Origin: Promerops cafer
Taxonomy: Eukaryota; Chordata; Aves; Passeriformes; Nectariniidae
Length of the DNA stretch: 64,000 nucleotides
Assembly (NCBI GenBank): GCA_013398275.1
Contig: VZSE01008770.1
Span: 1,410,449-1,474,448 of the forward strand
Direction: 5' to 3'
Both the position numbers and the translations under genes were made by a program. Below the pieces are notes generated by a model. It did no database searches, had not been told where the DNA came from, and saw only the letters and a program-made list of their open reading frames with translations. Shown piece after piece: positions 25,101 to 39,217 of this stretch; position 1 is the first letter of the stretch; each line of letters begins with the position of its first letter.

Positions 25101-26623
25101 TGTCACTAACTGAAGCAAATTTTAAATTTAAAAAAAAAAAAAAAAGGAAGGAAAATACCTGTGGTTTTGCTTCCATAATATATGACCTGAGATATCTCTG
25201 ATTTCTATAAACTTATTTTCATGATGCAGTCTTCTCGTTCAAAATGTGTTCTTAATTAAATGCACACCAAATGTCATGCAAAGGTGAGATACATGTAGGA
25301 CCATATCCTCCTTAACTTGCAAACAATTTTTTTTATCTTTGGGGTTTGTACTATCTAAAAAATATGTTTTGCTATCTTGAATTATACCGTCTTAATCTTA
25401 GTTTAATACTTGAAGCAAAAGAAATGTTTAAGTGCATTTTTAATCTAGGTCCTATTCTGACATGTCATCAAAATAGTACTTTTTATCCTTCTCATCCTGT
25501 AGTTGATAAAAAATGATGAAAAACTCTCATCTTTAGATGCTTTTGAGCTGCTTTTTTCCTATCAGCCAGAGCACCTATTCCCCATCCTCCATCTCAGCTG
25601 GATGCACTGCTGTGTGCTTTCTCTGCTTGTTGTCCTCTGCTAATTTTCTCTTTGTCTGGAGCTTCCCTGCTCTTTCCCTTTCATCTCAGCATGTGGTGTG
25701 TCAGCATTTCATGCTTTTTAGCCCCAAACCTGCCTTCACTCACAGTGGCTGGGTCACCAGAGGACATGTGTGCCATGGCTCAGTTGCTGTTTGGGTCCTT
25801 TCTTAGATCTGTGCTTCTGAACACTGGATCTGTTTCTCTTTTGACAAAGGAAGGGGGTTATTAAGGCACACAAGTGAGTATGAAAAAGCAGGCTACTCTG
25901 TTGTAATTCCCAATATCAATTATTCCAATTCCACCCATTTCAGCAAGAATATTTTGAGGCATGAAGTAAGGCTCTGGTGTTAAAACTGGTGTTTTCAGAA
26001 CTTAGGAAGAATGGGTGACATATAGTACTGGTTTAGCGTGCCATAAACTCATGGGTTATGATTTTTTTTTCTTCTATATTATGGAATGGAAACTTTCAGG
26101 ACACACTATCAGTGTAGATTTCTCTATGCCAAAGGCAGCATATGCATTTCAAGAAACTTAACTTCTAAATCCTTGCCTTTTTTTTTCTTTTCTTCTGTTA
26201 AATGTAGAAAGTAATTCACCTCACAAAGACAATTTTGACACTCCATCTTGGTATTACATTTATGGATTCCTAGAATGGGAACATGGCTTTTTAGAGCCAA
26301 CAGCAAATATGATCTGGGACCATGTTGGTTCAAGATAAGAAATATTGAATTACTTCCTATTCACTGAATATGATTCATCCCATTCAGTTACTGAAGTGGT
26401 GGAATAATGGATTCATGCATGTAGTTAAGGATAATATCATGGTTTAAATGTACAGTGTTTAATTGGCTAATGGCCAGCCATAATTCTAAACGCTTCTAAA
26501 TTTTGAATGCTTTACTCTGCAATCTCACCTTCTAAACATAATTAAATATATGGTTACCTGTGATAGCAATACATATATAACATTACCAACTTACTAGGTT
26601 TTATCATAATTCTTCAAATAATA
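22114..26623. other. Intronic sequence with poly-A tracts and no recognised gene
   Basis: AT-rich. It holds a 19-base A-run at 24059-24077 followed by caaacaaaaaac, a 16-base A-run at 25130-25145, and a short GGCCA tandem at about 23096-23111. Neither A-run has a recognisable retrocopy or SINE body upstream. Confidence 0.5.
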
Positions 26624-27100
26624 TAATCACAGGATAATTTAGGTCAGATTAGATATCTATGAATCATCTGATTCAAGCTCAAACCAAAACATGTCAAATA
26701 AGATCAGGTTTCTCAAGACCTTTTATATTTGAGTTTTGAATGTCTCCAAGAATTCTCCAGTCTGTCTGGACAACCTATTGCACTATTTAACCATTTAAAT
26801 GGTGAAAAACTGTATTTCTTTATATCTTCCCAAAACTGAAGGGCTGCAACTTTTACTTGTCCTTTTGCTGTTCACCTCTGAGAGTAGTCCAGCTTCATCT
26901 ATAAACTATCCTGTGTGGTACTTATGGACAGCAGGAACCCCTCCCTGAGCCATCCCAGGCTTTAGCAGCTCTTTCCCTCCATGTATCAGCCACTCCTGCA
27001 GATTTGGTAATGACCACAAATTTGGTGAGAGTTTATTTCATCACATTGCCTGAATTGTTAATGAAGACATTAAGTCAAATTTGGCCCAAGTAATAAAATA
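26624..27100 (-). mobile_element. Old CR1 LINE fragment
   Basis: Read on the + strand it resembles the reverse complement of CR1 in block order: aatcacaggataatttaggt, then gtctccaagaattctccagt, then ctggacaacctattgcacta, then gggctgcaacttttacttgt, and finally a region like the CR1 coding strand complement (aatttggtgagagtttattt, aatgaagacattaagtcaaa). Many substitutions and small indels mark it as an old copy. The 5' limit near 27100 is approximate. Confidence 0.8.
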
Positions 27101-28571
27101 ACAATTAGTAACAGACTGTGCATATATGAAACAGTGCACTACACCACATCATCACACAGAGCCAAGCAAAAGCTAAAACAAATTAGAGGACTGGTCATGT
27201 GCACCTGAGATGCTGGCTGTGATCCGCTGCTTTAGTTACAGCTCACCAAGGGTTGAAATTACTCCAGAGACCTCTGTGTTTTTAGCTTAACCCAAAGTGT
27301 AGGCTGTCACAGGCAACATCATCATCATATTTACTGAACTGTTAAGATAGACTTGAACATAAATCTGGACTATCCAGGCAATTTATGTTTTCTCCAAAGT
27401 GCTCCTGACATGTATTCTTATCAGCAGAGGTTTTTAATCGTACCTAGTTAATCAGCCAGAGGTCTCCTCCCACATGAGGATTAAATCTTTATTCTCGGCA
27501 GCCTGTATGTGGTGAGAAATGTGCCACAGGGAGAAGGTTTGAGGCAGCTCCGTGATGTCCAGGATGACACATGACCAGAAATTGAAGCTCTCCAGGCTGT
27601 GCCTTTGTATTTTCACTGCCTCACTCTCAGGCCAAAGAAAGGCAAAGTTCCTGGCGTGAGGAGCACTATGGAGAGAAGCTAAAACAGCCAAGAGACTTGG
27701 AGATGAAAGTCAGTGCAAAAAACTTACCTGAATCAGTGTCCACAGATATAATCAAATCCAGCAGTGCTGCTTAAAAGATTTGGGGTTATTTTTTAAGAAA
27801 TTACCTGAGTCTTACTCAGTCTCTCTTTCCAGAGAGTTGATTTGTGGTTTCTTGACTGATAGGTTTAGCAGTGCTTAACTCACTTACTCAATTGGGCTCT
27901 TGAGCACTCAGCAAACTTTAGGACAGAATTAAAAGTTGTTGGGTGGCAGTTTTGGAGAAAAATGGATCTTTAGATTACATGATGTTCTTACTGAGACTAA
28001 GATTTCTGTTAATCCAATTTGTTTAAATACTTCTCTTTACACTGAGAAACAGAATGAATGAAACAGGGGCAAAGATTTGGGCCCAGCTCCAGATCACGTG
28101 GAAAAATTAAACCACATAGTTTCAACTACTTATCTGTTGTAAAACTTTTCTCTGTGTATAGTGATGGAAAACTTAGCTTCATTACACATATTTTCCAGGC
28201 TAAGTCTGTGGTATACTTTCATTCACGATCAATAATCATTCACCTCTGTAGTTATTAGAGTAACATAATTTAGCATATTTAAGGCGATGCTTTAGTGCTA
28301 ATGTATTGTTACAGTTGGCTGTGATGTCGATTTTAGAAAGTTCTGTCAGGTTCTTGTGAGGTTCTGTCCAGCAGAACACCTGGTTCTGAGAACAGTAAAC
28401 CCAGAGGAGCCCCATGGGTTGTGTTTTCCAGTCTCAGACACTCCTGTGTGGATTCTCTGGTGTTTCAGGGCTGAGAGCAGTCTTTGTTCAGTGAAGGATG
28501 GTAAAAAATGTTTTCTAATCTGCTGAAATACTTAATACTTGTAGAAACTTGACACACTGCAGACTTCTATC
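27101..28571. other. Intronic sequence with no recognised gene or element
   Basis: Single-copy-looking AT-rich DNA between two CR1 fragments in opposite orientation. No coding similarity was recognised. Confidence 0.5.
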
Positions 28572-28702
28572 CTATCTTGGGAAATACTCAAAACTTGTTG
28601 AACAAAGCCCAAATCTAAATGGGCTCTGCTTTGAGCAAAAGGTTGAACTAGGTGCCCTCAAAGTCCTTTCCATCCCAAAATATACCCAGTTTCTGTCTAT
28701 AG
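28572..28702 (+). mobile_element. CR1 LINE 3' fragment, degraded
   Basis: The blocks ttgggaaatactcaaaactt, then gttgaacaaagccc, then gctctgctttgagcaaaagg, then ttgaactaggtgccctcaaa, then gtcctttccatcccaaaata follow the CR1 3' end (a 'tgggaggtattcaaaactcg … ggttggactagatgatctcc … gtcccttccaacc' type of subfamily). The terminal repeats are eroded. Confidence 0.82.
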
Positions 28703-31700
28703 CTTGATTGGGATTGACCATCAGATCAGAAGTTCCTGAGGAAAGGGTGACAAGATATATATGGCAGACCATGGAGGTCTTTTCTTTCTAAAATCGGATG
28801 CTAACAATAATCCTAAAGAGGGTTATCCAAATACTCTAAATTTAGGTAGAAGTAGTAAGCATCTGCAAGTGGATTTTTACAATAAAACAAGAAAAACCAC
28901 CCTATTTGAATGAGCTATTTTGCTTGCATTTGACTTGTGGCTCATGTAAATAGCATTTGCAATTTGATTTTACAGACCACTGATGAAATGCTAAAATATG
29001 CAATAAAATCTATGGGCTTAATTAGACTGATTACCAGATTATTTTTTCACAAACATCTGGTGCATATTTATATTATAGGAGTAGGAGGGTCCCAAAACAT
29101 TCTGGTCTATAAGCAGAAAAGGAACGAGTAGTTCTTAGTAACAGCATTTCTAAAGGTTTTTTGCTTTCAGAATGTGGACTAAATAGGGAAGTTAAGATTT
29201 CCAAATAGGTCAAATGTAAACCTGAGAACAATTTTAAAAATTACTGTGAGCTGCATACCTAAAAAATGTGCATTGCAGAAAATACAAGAGCTCTGTGTCC
29301 TATATGTAGGAAGGAAGAGCCCTTCTAGGAGAGTAATTTGTAGCTGAGGTTGTTGAAACCATCACTTATCTAGATTTGGTAGATAAAGAGGATTTCCTGG
29401 CTCTGACAGGAAATCAAAAATCCAGCAAGCATAACATGACTTCAGGGCATTCTTCTGAGCTCTCAGAAAGAAAGCATCATTCCCCCTCCTTGGTCACTTT
29501 GTGATTTCCAAGCATCAATGTTCACATGAGGGCAGAGCTAAATTATGTATTTTCTCCTGCATTACACTGTCTTCATAGATTTTTATCATGTGGATGTCAT
29601 GGATCACAGTCACATTACTAAATTTCACCTTTTTTGAGTAAAGCAGTTCATATTTGTTTTTCTATACACTTGCTAATGACAGAAAGAGGAACTGGAGCAT
29701 TTCTCCATCTTCTTCAAAGGCATGAAGCTTTTTGAAGGTGTTGCCTTGACAAAAGCAAAGACTTTTGAAGAAGCTCTTTAACCATCAGCTCATCAAAACC
29801 AGTAAATATTATATTCTTTGCCTCTGTTGACCACATTCAGTGGAATAAGACTGCTTCCAGATTTGGAGAAACAACAAACCATCAGTCATGCTCTGAAATG
29901 CCCTTGTCTGCTTAGTAATTACAGAGAGAACTGACACAGGCTGGTGCAGTTCAACACCACGTTTACCTTAGCTCTATACTGGGTGGTGGAGTGAAAAAAT
30001 CTCATTTCAAAGGCTACCTGGTTTTTTCCTAGCTGTAAAAAAGTCTTAAAATGAAAAAATGTACTCATATCCTTCAAAGTAAGGCTTTCCCCCAACTTCC
30101 TCTTTAAACAGCAATAGAAAATCATAAATATTGTAGGAAAATCTAAAAGAAAAGCTTCACAGACAGTTTTCTTTTACTAGCACTAACTGAATTTTATAGA
30201 TTGAGTCTCCATTTTTGTCTCCATCTTAAAGCTCTAAAACAGCTCAGGCTGTAAAAATATATGATTGTATATGGTCCTAGAAGGACTAGAGAGGTTTAGG
30301 GATGGTCTTATGAATTAATGCCATTAATCTTTAAAGACTAATCTCTAACATCAGTCATTATCAGTCTACTTTCCAGTATCAGTTCAGACATCCTCTTTCT
30401 CTGAAATGCCTTTCTTTTTTCTTTCTCCTCAAATAAACCTTGTTTTCCACTGATGAGATTAAGAAAAAGAAACAAAAGCTTCTCTCTTCTCAGTCCCCAC
30501 TTAAAGAACTATCCAGGAGCAATCCAGTTCCACCACACCTTGTTTTACCTTTTTATGTGAGTAGTGCTGCAATAAAAACAGTTGTGCTAATATTCCATGG
30601 CTAGGCTATATTTTAATTAAGAAGACTTTTAAACCTAAATAAAACCAGTAATTATAGGTAATAGGAAAATCATTACATTCCCTAGAACAAGTGGTTTCCC
30701 ACTTGGTGATTATCCTGTTTTACTTACAGGTACCTGCCAGTACTCAACAAGTCCCTCTGGCTAGTCCAAGGTATTGCATTTCAGAAATAAATTCAGGAAA
30801 AAATTAACATTTAGAACATGAGAGGAAATGAAATGCCCTAGGTTTACTTCATAATGATGCACACTGAAATGTAATACAGGGGATTTTCATATTTTCTAAT
30901 TTTGGGCACCTCTGTTCTGCCAGCCACTGTCAGCTTCCCACAAAGCCTGGGAATGAGAGGCCACCTCTGTCAGGACATGCCCAAGTTAGGACTGCCCACT
31001 GTATTTATGCCACACTATGAATTCCACAGGAAAATACTGGGTTTTGTCACAAAAGGGTCAGCAGCTGGCTCAGGACACATTTCAAAAGCAGTGATGATTT
31101 CTAAGCTTTTTTTTTCCTCCTCTGATTAAAACTTTCAGTTACCTGGCAGGAAAAATATATCAAATTCAAAGGAAAATTTATAAAACATTAAATTCTGAGG
31201 ATAATGTTGATGAACTAATCCCAAGTATACAGTAAAAACTTTTTGGAAATGTGCCATTTCATTATGCCCCTGCTTCAGTCTCTAAAAACAAGGTGTGTGA
31301 TAACTATATTGGTAAGAGGCAATTCAGTCTTGAAAATTAATCTCAAGTGTCTTTCAGGTATTGTAGACTTTGAAAATACTGCTATTAAAAAGACATGGGT
31401 GGCTGGCACTAGCAGTTCAGTGTGATTGACCTCACATTGCTTCATCTGCACAGCTATTGATTTTTCTTTTTCTCTTCATTTTGACATTTCACATGATTCA
31501 ATCCAAGATTCATCATTTTGGAAATGTCAAGTTTTAAGGTAGTTTTTTTTATTGTTTGGAAAGAGTGATCTTTGAAGTGTTTTGCTGCCTAACTTTTTTC
31601 AGACACATCATCACTGAATCAACTAAGAATTGAGTGGTTTGGTTTGGTTTTTTTTTTTTTTCTTTCTTAGTGTATTCCAATGTGCCTTTTTACTGAGTAG

Positions 31701-34229
31701 CTGGTTGTATCAAAGTCAAAGACAGCAGCACTGTTTTGGATAGATTTACAGTGTCTCAGCACTTTTCATGAGAAAAAGCTCTCTGGGGATAAAAGCCTTT
31801 ATGCAACACCACGCTGTGTGATGGGAAAGCAATAGAAAGCAATCGTGGCACACACTAATGCAGTGTGTATTACAGAAATATCAGATAACATTTCATGACA
31901 TTTATTCAGCACCTCATAATTACAGTTCCACTCAACAGTTGCATGGGGCACGAGAGCAGTGGGAACCTGAGTGGAAACTCTCTGAGCTGAACAAAAAATT
32001 CTAAGCAGCACCATGAACTTGGTGATGTGGAGCTGGTGCAGCTGCCTGCCACTTCACTCCTGTTTGCTCTCCAGATACAGCACTTGAGTGAAAGCCAAAG
32101 AGTCTCCAAAACACAGTACAGCCTTGAATGTCCTTCTAATGGGTGCTGCAGCACGCATTTAAAGTGTTGAATGGCTGCTGAAAATAAAGCTTAGGATATT
32201 TTCTCACTGCATCAGTGTCCCATGAAACCCTGAGAGCCGCAGACCAAACTGCGTGACCGGTCAGGATGCGCGAGTCGTGTGCCACAAGTCAGAGAGCAGA
32301 GAGGAACTGGCCACCAGAAAATTACAGAGGCTCCCTCCAGGTTTTGAATTCCATTTTGACGCAGGACTGGAATCAGAAGATGCCTGGCTGCCAGGAGAAC
32401 CCAAGGAAATTCCCTGTAGGTGTCTCACTGTCTCTGCATTGCTGTGAGTCTGTGTTACCCAGCAGCCCTTGTGGTAGCCCTGCTCCCCTGCCAGGCCCGA
32501 GATGTAGCAGCCCATGAACCATGGGGAGCTGATTTCTGGCTTTCTAAAAAGGCCTAAAAACCCTTTAGGGACTGGTCACTCCTCTGGAAATCCACATGTG
32601 CCCTGGTGCTGCTCCAGCTGTAGCAAGCTGCGGTTGACCACTGGCCCATGGAAATTTTCTCTCTGTACAGATCTTATCCAAAGAGTACTTTTCATTTCTC
32701 AGTGTTACTACTCCCTCTCTCATCTCTTTTTACTGACTTTTCTCCATCTGACAGAGTTGAATTGTTTAGTCTGCTCTCTCTTTACATCACAGATCCCAGT
32801 AGTATACACCATGCATGCTTGTCTCTCACTCTCTTTCCCAGTGTGTTCCTCCCTAATGGGTGCCATTATTTTCACACTACTCAGAAACTTTCCCCTCAGG
32901 GTTGGTGAGGGAGGAGCAATATGTCTCATGCAGAGCAGTCCTGAGTTTTAAATGTCCTGGTGGAATGTGTATAGGCAAGATGAAAACAAGAGTTTGGAAA
33001 ATGTCTTCTGAAACAGTGAAGTGCTGTGGGGTAGCTGAAATTAAGGTGATGATTTGTGCAAGCAGAAGCTGTAAAAAAAAAAGCATGCTGAAACATTTGA
33101 AAGAAAGTATTATCTCAGTGGTGTGAAGGTTGATTAATTAATTTTTGAAAGACTTCTCTGATCTTTGTCTCATATGAATTTAGCATTACCTGGGCATGGT
33201 AGTAGCTGCTAAAAGCTTTGTCCAATTCCTATGTCCTCATCATATTATTATTCAATACACCTGCCAGCATCCAATTTTCTTCAGTGTTGGTGATTCAAAA
33301 TTTCTTCTATTAACTCCTACTAACATTCTTATGATATTAAAGAGATGCCCCTAAGCAAGTAAGAATTCAATATTCTGTAAAAGAAGTTAATCTAAATTTA
33401 AAATACAAGATTTTATGAACTGTGAGCTCCAGTACACCTAACATCCAGACCTTTGCTGAGTTATTGAGTTTCTTACCTTGAAGTTTCACAGGTACAGAGT
33501 GATGTTTTTCTCTACTCTTTGTAAAAAACCCTTTCATTGTACTCAGAGTTGCATCAATTTTATTCAAGCTGTATAGATACTCATTTAGTGATTATCCATA
33601 CAGAAATGGAGCTACCCATGTCAATTTTCCATTAATATTGGTAGTGTCCTCCACACTCTGAGTATTATGTAGGTAAAAGTGGAAACAAAGTTATAAATAG
33701 CTGAATAATCTACATACATTTTTAAGCAAAATAATATATTTATTGAAGACAATTCAGTAGCAGTAGTACCACTTCATTAGTAAGGGTTTCTTTGTAAAAT
33801 CCCAGAAAAGCCTTTCCTACTCCAACTCCTGTAAGTAGATGACAATAGCAAGTCCACTCAAAATGAGACTTAGAATTTGATTTTTTTTTTCGTAAACTAT
33901 TGATATCTTCCTAAGTTGGAATTGACAAGGGAGAGTGGAAGTTCAAGAGCATTAAGAAAGCTAATCAATAACCAGTAGAAATAATATTTCATTTACTCAC
34001 TTGCTTATTTAGGAAAGTTTCCCCTTTATAAAAATTTAGTTACTGTATTGCTTTTTTGAGATTAGAGGTATCAGAGCTTGAGGCTGAAGTCATATCAAGG
34101 TAGAAAACGTGGGCAGTGCAAAGGTCAGCACATTGATTTCTGACTGATCCATCAGCACAGTTTGGCTTCAATGCCAGTGAACCATTTTTGGAAGTGTTTT
34201 GTCTTCATCCATGGCATCCCATTTAATCT
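28703..34229. other. Intronic sequence with no recognised gene or element
   Basis: AT-rich. It holds a T-run at 31648-31661 after GGTTT units, and a GC-richer block with several CpGs at about 32220-32650. A 145-codon open frame on + at 32514-32951 overlaps frames on the other strand and is not similar to any family I recognise. Confidence 0.5.
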
Positions 34230-34318
34230 AGTGGAATATGTCCCTGGGTAGGAGCTAAGTGATCTTTAAAGGTTCCTCAACCCAAATCATTCTGGGGTTC
34301 TCTGATTTCTGAAAGACC
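34230..34318 (+). mobile_element. CR1 LINE 3' tip, degraded
   Basis: The sequence tctagtggaatatgtccctg, then taggagctaagtgatcttta, then aaggttcctcaacccaaatc, then attctggggttctctgattt parallels the CR1 end 'tggaaggtgtccctgcc … actagatgatctttaaggtc … ccttccaacccaaaccattctatgattctatg'. About 90 bp remain. Confidence 0.85.
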
Positions 34319-37300
34319 TGGTGCCTTACTGGTAACATTCAGTAAGGGTGTCTATCTATTAGAATTAAATTAAATTACAGACATCTATAATTTCATTGTT
34401 TGCTATTTGCAATAATTTCATAACTTTCCTTTAATCTGAGAAATTTTTGTGAAGTGCATGGGGTGTACTCTGAAAAACAAAGCAATACAAAGTGTTTTCT
34501 GTCTTCTTAAATGATTTTAGCTCTTGTACAGGAACCTTATCAAAGCTCATAGATTCCAAATATTTCCCACACAAATGGTTTCTTCTTGCAGTATTTTGCT
34601 ACCACTATTTCTAGCCATTTCTTGAGCAGAGTGCTTCTTACAACCCAAAAGCCGTGGACTGCTGTGGGAGCCACAGGAGCAGATGCCTTTTGAAATGATT
34701 GCAGGTTGGATTTATGCAGAGGGGAACACGAAATACTTTAGCACTCTGAAATTAACATTTTTCAGAAAAACATGAATATTAGAAGTTGTATTTGTCAACT
34801 ACAAAAACTAGGTGTTGCAAGAAAGAGATAAACAATGACAGAGAATGAGGGCAGAAAAACAAAATAAGGCTGGATTTGTCCAGCGTTGAGGAGCTCTTAT
34901 CAGTTGTGACAGCCCTGCAGTCCGTGCACTGTGTGCCATTTAAAAAAACAATAAAACCTCCAGTGAGTGTCTCTGCTGACTGATTGATACTCCTGAAGGC
35001 CCTGTAGCACTTGAATTTAGTAAAGGTGGGGCAGCACAGTGATGTGCAAAGCACACCGATAAAAATAGTTTGTTAAACAAACATGTTATCTCAGCACTTT
35101 AGCGTATATTAAGCAGTTCTTATCATTAGATTTATAGGTGACCAGTGATAAATAAATATATTTTCTGCCAGATCTTGGAGAAACAGGAAGACAAGAAAAT
35201 GAACAAGAGACATTAACTCTGCTCTGTGTGTTCTGCAGCGATTCAGAATAAGTGTTATCAGTTACCTTATTAAATGTATCCAGTAAATCATTTTCTTACA
35301 CTTTCTCTTTTGCATTTTGAAGAAAAAATTCTGTTGTTTTTTTTTTTTTTGTATTTGCCAGGACAGTTAATGAGAATGTTTGAGAGCTATTGGATAATAT
35401 TTCAAATTAGAGCAACTTGAATCGATTTTCTTGACATATTCCTGACAAAAAGGCTGATATTCTCTGCTGACAGTGCTTGCAAATAACAACATTGCTACTG
35501 ATCTCCAGTTCAGCTTTTTCATTGCATGGCACTTTTTCACTTTAGCAGTTTTGAGACTGTAGATTGAAGGAGATATGAATAGGAGTCATAGTTTTCCTAT
35601 ATGTAAAAATGTTATTTATTCTATTCCTTTATCAGCAACTCTACAAATCCCCACACAAAAATACAAGGTGAAGGGCCCTAATGTACCTACTTTCTGAGAT
35701 ATTTCTTGACCAATGCAGTAAAATATAGTTAATATTTTTGTTTGTATATATATGTATTTATTGTTAATAGAATATTAATTTTTTAAACTATTGACAGTAA
35801 CTTTAATGCAAAGAGGCCTAGAATTTGGAAGGGAGGCATGAAGGTGTCAGAAAAGCATCCTCTAAAGGGGTGACAGGAGGACATGTGGGCCTTTCCTCCC
35901 TGCAAGAGTTCAGTGAGATAGGGCCAATAGTGCAAGGCAGCCTTGTGGAGGGCTGAGCTAATTGCTGGCATTTTCTTCTGCTTTGGGCAGGAACTCTTTG
36001 GATAGGAAATCTGACTTTCTGTTAAATGAAATTTGAAGAGGTCTTGGAACGAGCATCCCTTAATGAGTTCCTCGTTAACTCCATCTCACCCGATAGGCAG
36101 GGCAATGCTTCCCTTCCAGCTCACTGGGAAAATACTTGAAAAGTATGAAGGTTCTGATGTTGGCTCTTTGGGAGGCAGCAGTCAATAAAAAAGATCATGA
36201 ACTATCTCCAGTAAAATATTGCTGATTCCCAGAAGAATGAACAAAGTTGTGCTCCAGTTAACTGTCTCCATCTAATACTTGTCTCTGTTTGTGTGTGCCA
36301 GGACAGATAATCAAGAAAAAGCTCCAGTGCTGCCAGATCCTATAAACTGTTAAGCAAGTTATGGGATATTTTTTTCTTGACAAATATTGTCAGACTGTAG
36401 TTCAATGAGGAGCTATGAAAGTAAAAGATAAATGAAAATCGAATGCAAATGTGATTTAAAACTAAACAAGGCATCTGTCTTTCATCACTCTGTAAAATGG
36501 GGCAGAAACACAGGTCTGTGAACAGACAAACTGTTGTGTGCAGTTTGTAGCAATCACCTTTCTCAGAATGAATGGGAGCAGCAGGAGCAGCCTCACACGT
36601 GTGAATTGCATTAGAGATGGCAATTGAGTCATTGTAACTTAAGGCAGCAGGTTCTAATTGGGAAATGCTATCCGTAAAGAAAACAAAGATGGCCTTTGGG
36701 ATGAAACTGAAAGATGAGGTGTCACAGAAAGAGCTCCATCCTGGCATATTCTGTAGATTCTCCTCATGGGTGGTAATTTGAAGTAATGAGTAGTCCTTGT
36801 TGAATGACCTTGTACATCTGCTGTACTGCCTGTTCAATCTGTAACTCACTTTCCATCAATTGCACTTTTATTGCAATTAAATGTGCCATCATAAAGCCCT
36901 AAAAATGAGCAGCACTTTCTCTGCATATGTTCACAGCCATTTAGCTTGGGACTGGGAGAGTGGCAGGAGTCCATCCTAAACCTTTTGTTCATGCCCAAGT
37001 GCAATTTGTTGATTGGAGGATGCTGGGTGATGGAGCTGAAGAGGATGGCAGGGTTGGCTGAGCATGCACAGAAGCACTCAGAGAACAATTTGAGACTGGA
37101 ATGCCTGCTCGAGCCCACGTGCTGCTAAGAGGCCACCTGGACTGGGGCAGGAAGAACAAACTGCCCTTTCCCTCCCCACCCTCAACACCCCATCCTAGGC
37201 AATACAAAACATGAACAAAAATGTTCACACACATTGCCATTTTGACAGCAGAGACATTCCTGGTTTGTCAAGATAATGATAGCAAGGTAAGAATGTGGTT

Positions 37301-39183
37301 GACAGGTTTTGGTTCTACTTTTAGTTATAGGGGGGAAACACTCATTCCAGTTTTTCACACTGCAGTATTTAGACAATACACTGCTTTTAGTTACTACTGA
37401 AGAGAGATGGAAGGGAATGGATGTTGGTGGTTCCCAAGTTATTGTTAATATCTTTAAAGATTCAATTTAGGATTCGTTTCAGCATTTCGTTGAGACAAAT
37501 ACTGCTTAGCATCTGTGTTCAGAATTTTTAAAATGTGAAGTAGGTCGCTGTGATTGTGTGAAGGCCAGATTCTGCTGTGTAACAACAGAGTTGTTTTATT
37601 TCATTTGCCTTTACACGTTGAGACATCCTTTTCTGGATCAGTGAGTAAACAAATGCAATTGAGTGAAATATTTGTGCTGAATACAATGTACAGTGAAGAA
37701 CTGTATTAAAATTTCATTTAATTATCTTGTCCTTTAGTGTGTTTTAATGTGGTTTGCTAAATTTGAAGCTGTTACAAGATGGGGGTTTTTGTTCTTGATA
37801 TTTGGTCAAAGCATAAAACCAAAATTTTTGTGTCTATTTAATTTTCTTCATTGTGGTAGGAGAAAATGTAGATTTTAAGTACAAATAAAGATCTATTTCA
37901 AGTCATCTTTCACAAGAATGGCTGTTAGGATAAATTGTCCGCTTTTGTAACAGAAGTCTTAGAATCTTAATATAATTGTGTGAACTGCTCTGGAACGATT
38001 AATTTAAAGATCATATGCATTTCTTTCTATAGGTAGCTTTAAAGAAAGCTGACTCCATGTAGGCATTTTAACATTTCTGAAGCTGAGTCAGTCCAAAATG
38101 ATTCCAACAGTAACCAGCACTGCTTATGCATTATTTAGGGTACAAATGCTCTCAGATAATTTCAAGTAATTTTACTGAATTTGTTACATATTCCAGACAT
38201 TGGGGCAGCCTGCTAGAAGTGACAGGAAAACACAATTTATGTCCTCATTTAGGAAATCATCTCTTACTTCCCCTTCTGTTTTTAATCCTTCATCTCTCAT
38301 ATTTAAGCCTTTGAGACAGGGACCTTTCCTACCCACAAGTTTTCATGTTAGGTCATAAATAATGGATCATAATCAAGCACTTTAAAGTACTTTTATTGGC
38401 TGCCAGTGTCATCTCCAGTATTTATCTTTTCTACACTCCACTTCAGTGTTTCCAAATGCAGTAAATCTGAGACTTCAGCCTGGTAACAGTCCTATCTCTT
38501 TATGATTTCATTGACTCAGAATTCAGATGTACACTTTTCCCATCTATCATATCTTAAAAGCTTTTACCATGTTGTAAATTGTGCAAGAATAGATTCACTA
38601 TGTATCAGGAATAAGATTCTTAGCCTGGTCTGATTTTGAAAATTCCCCTCCCTCCTCCAGTGTCTCATTTGCCATGCTTGTGGTGAAGCCAGCCCATGGA
38701 GTTCTGGGATTAATTTGCATTCACCTGGTCATTGTGGTGTATAAATTCTGTAAGATTTTAGTGCATCATTTTGATCAGAGGCATTTTTAGTTCCTTAAAA
38801 AATGTTCTCTGCCTATGTCTCAGATATATATTCCCAAGAAGCCTCTGTGCTCCAGGATGAACCTATGTCCTCACTAGCATCCAAATTTTTTGTCATTTTG
38901 ACATCTAAATATGTGAGTATATCCTACAGGGAGAAAGCAAAAAGCTTAGAGATGTAAATATAGACCAACTGGTTAAAGCTTTTCCTTTAAAATTATCATT
39001 TTAATTGTGCAAAGTAGGTTTTTATTGGAAAGGTTTTGTTTTCAGAAACAAAAGTTTGAAAACTAAAGTTTGGCTGTGATCAGAGCTGTAATTTGCTCAT
39101 GTCACCATCTTCTTCTGTCTCTTTGAGGCAGTTTCTCACATCCATCACAACGGCCTGATGTCCCAAGGATCAGTTGCCTAAAA

Positions 39184-39217
39184 AAAGATCTAGTTACAAC
39201 AAAGATCTAGTTACAAC
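39184..39217. repeat. 17-bp perfect tandem duplication
   Basis: The unit aaagatctagttacaac occurs twice in direct succession with no mismatch, which suggests a recent replication-slippage duplication. Confidence 0.95.

Noticed and set aside
32514..32951. 145-codon plus-strand open frame as a gene
   Set aside because: Several overlapping frames on both strands in the same place and no recognised motif; low stop density explains it.
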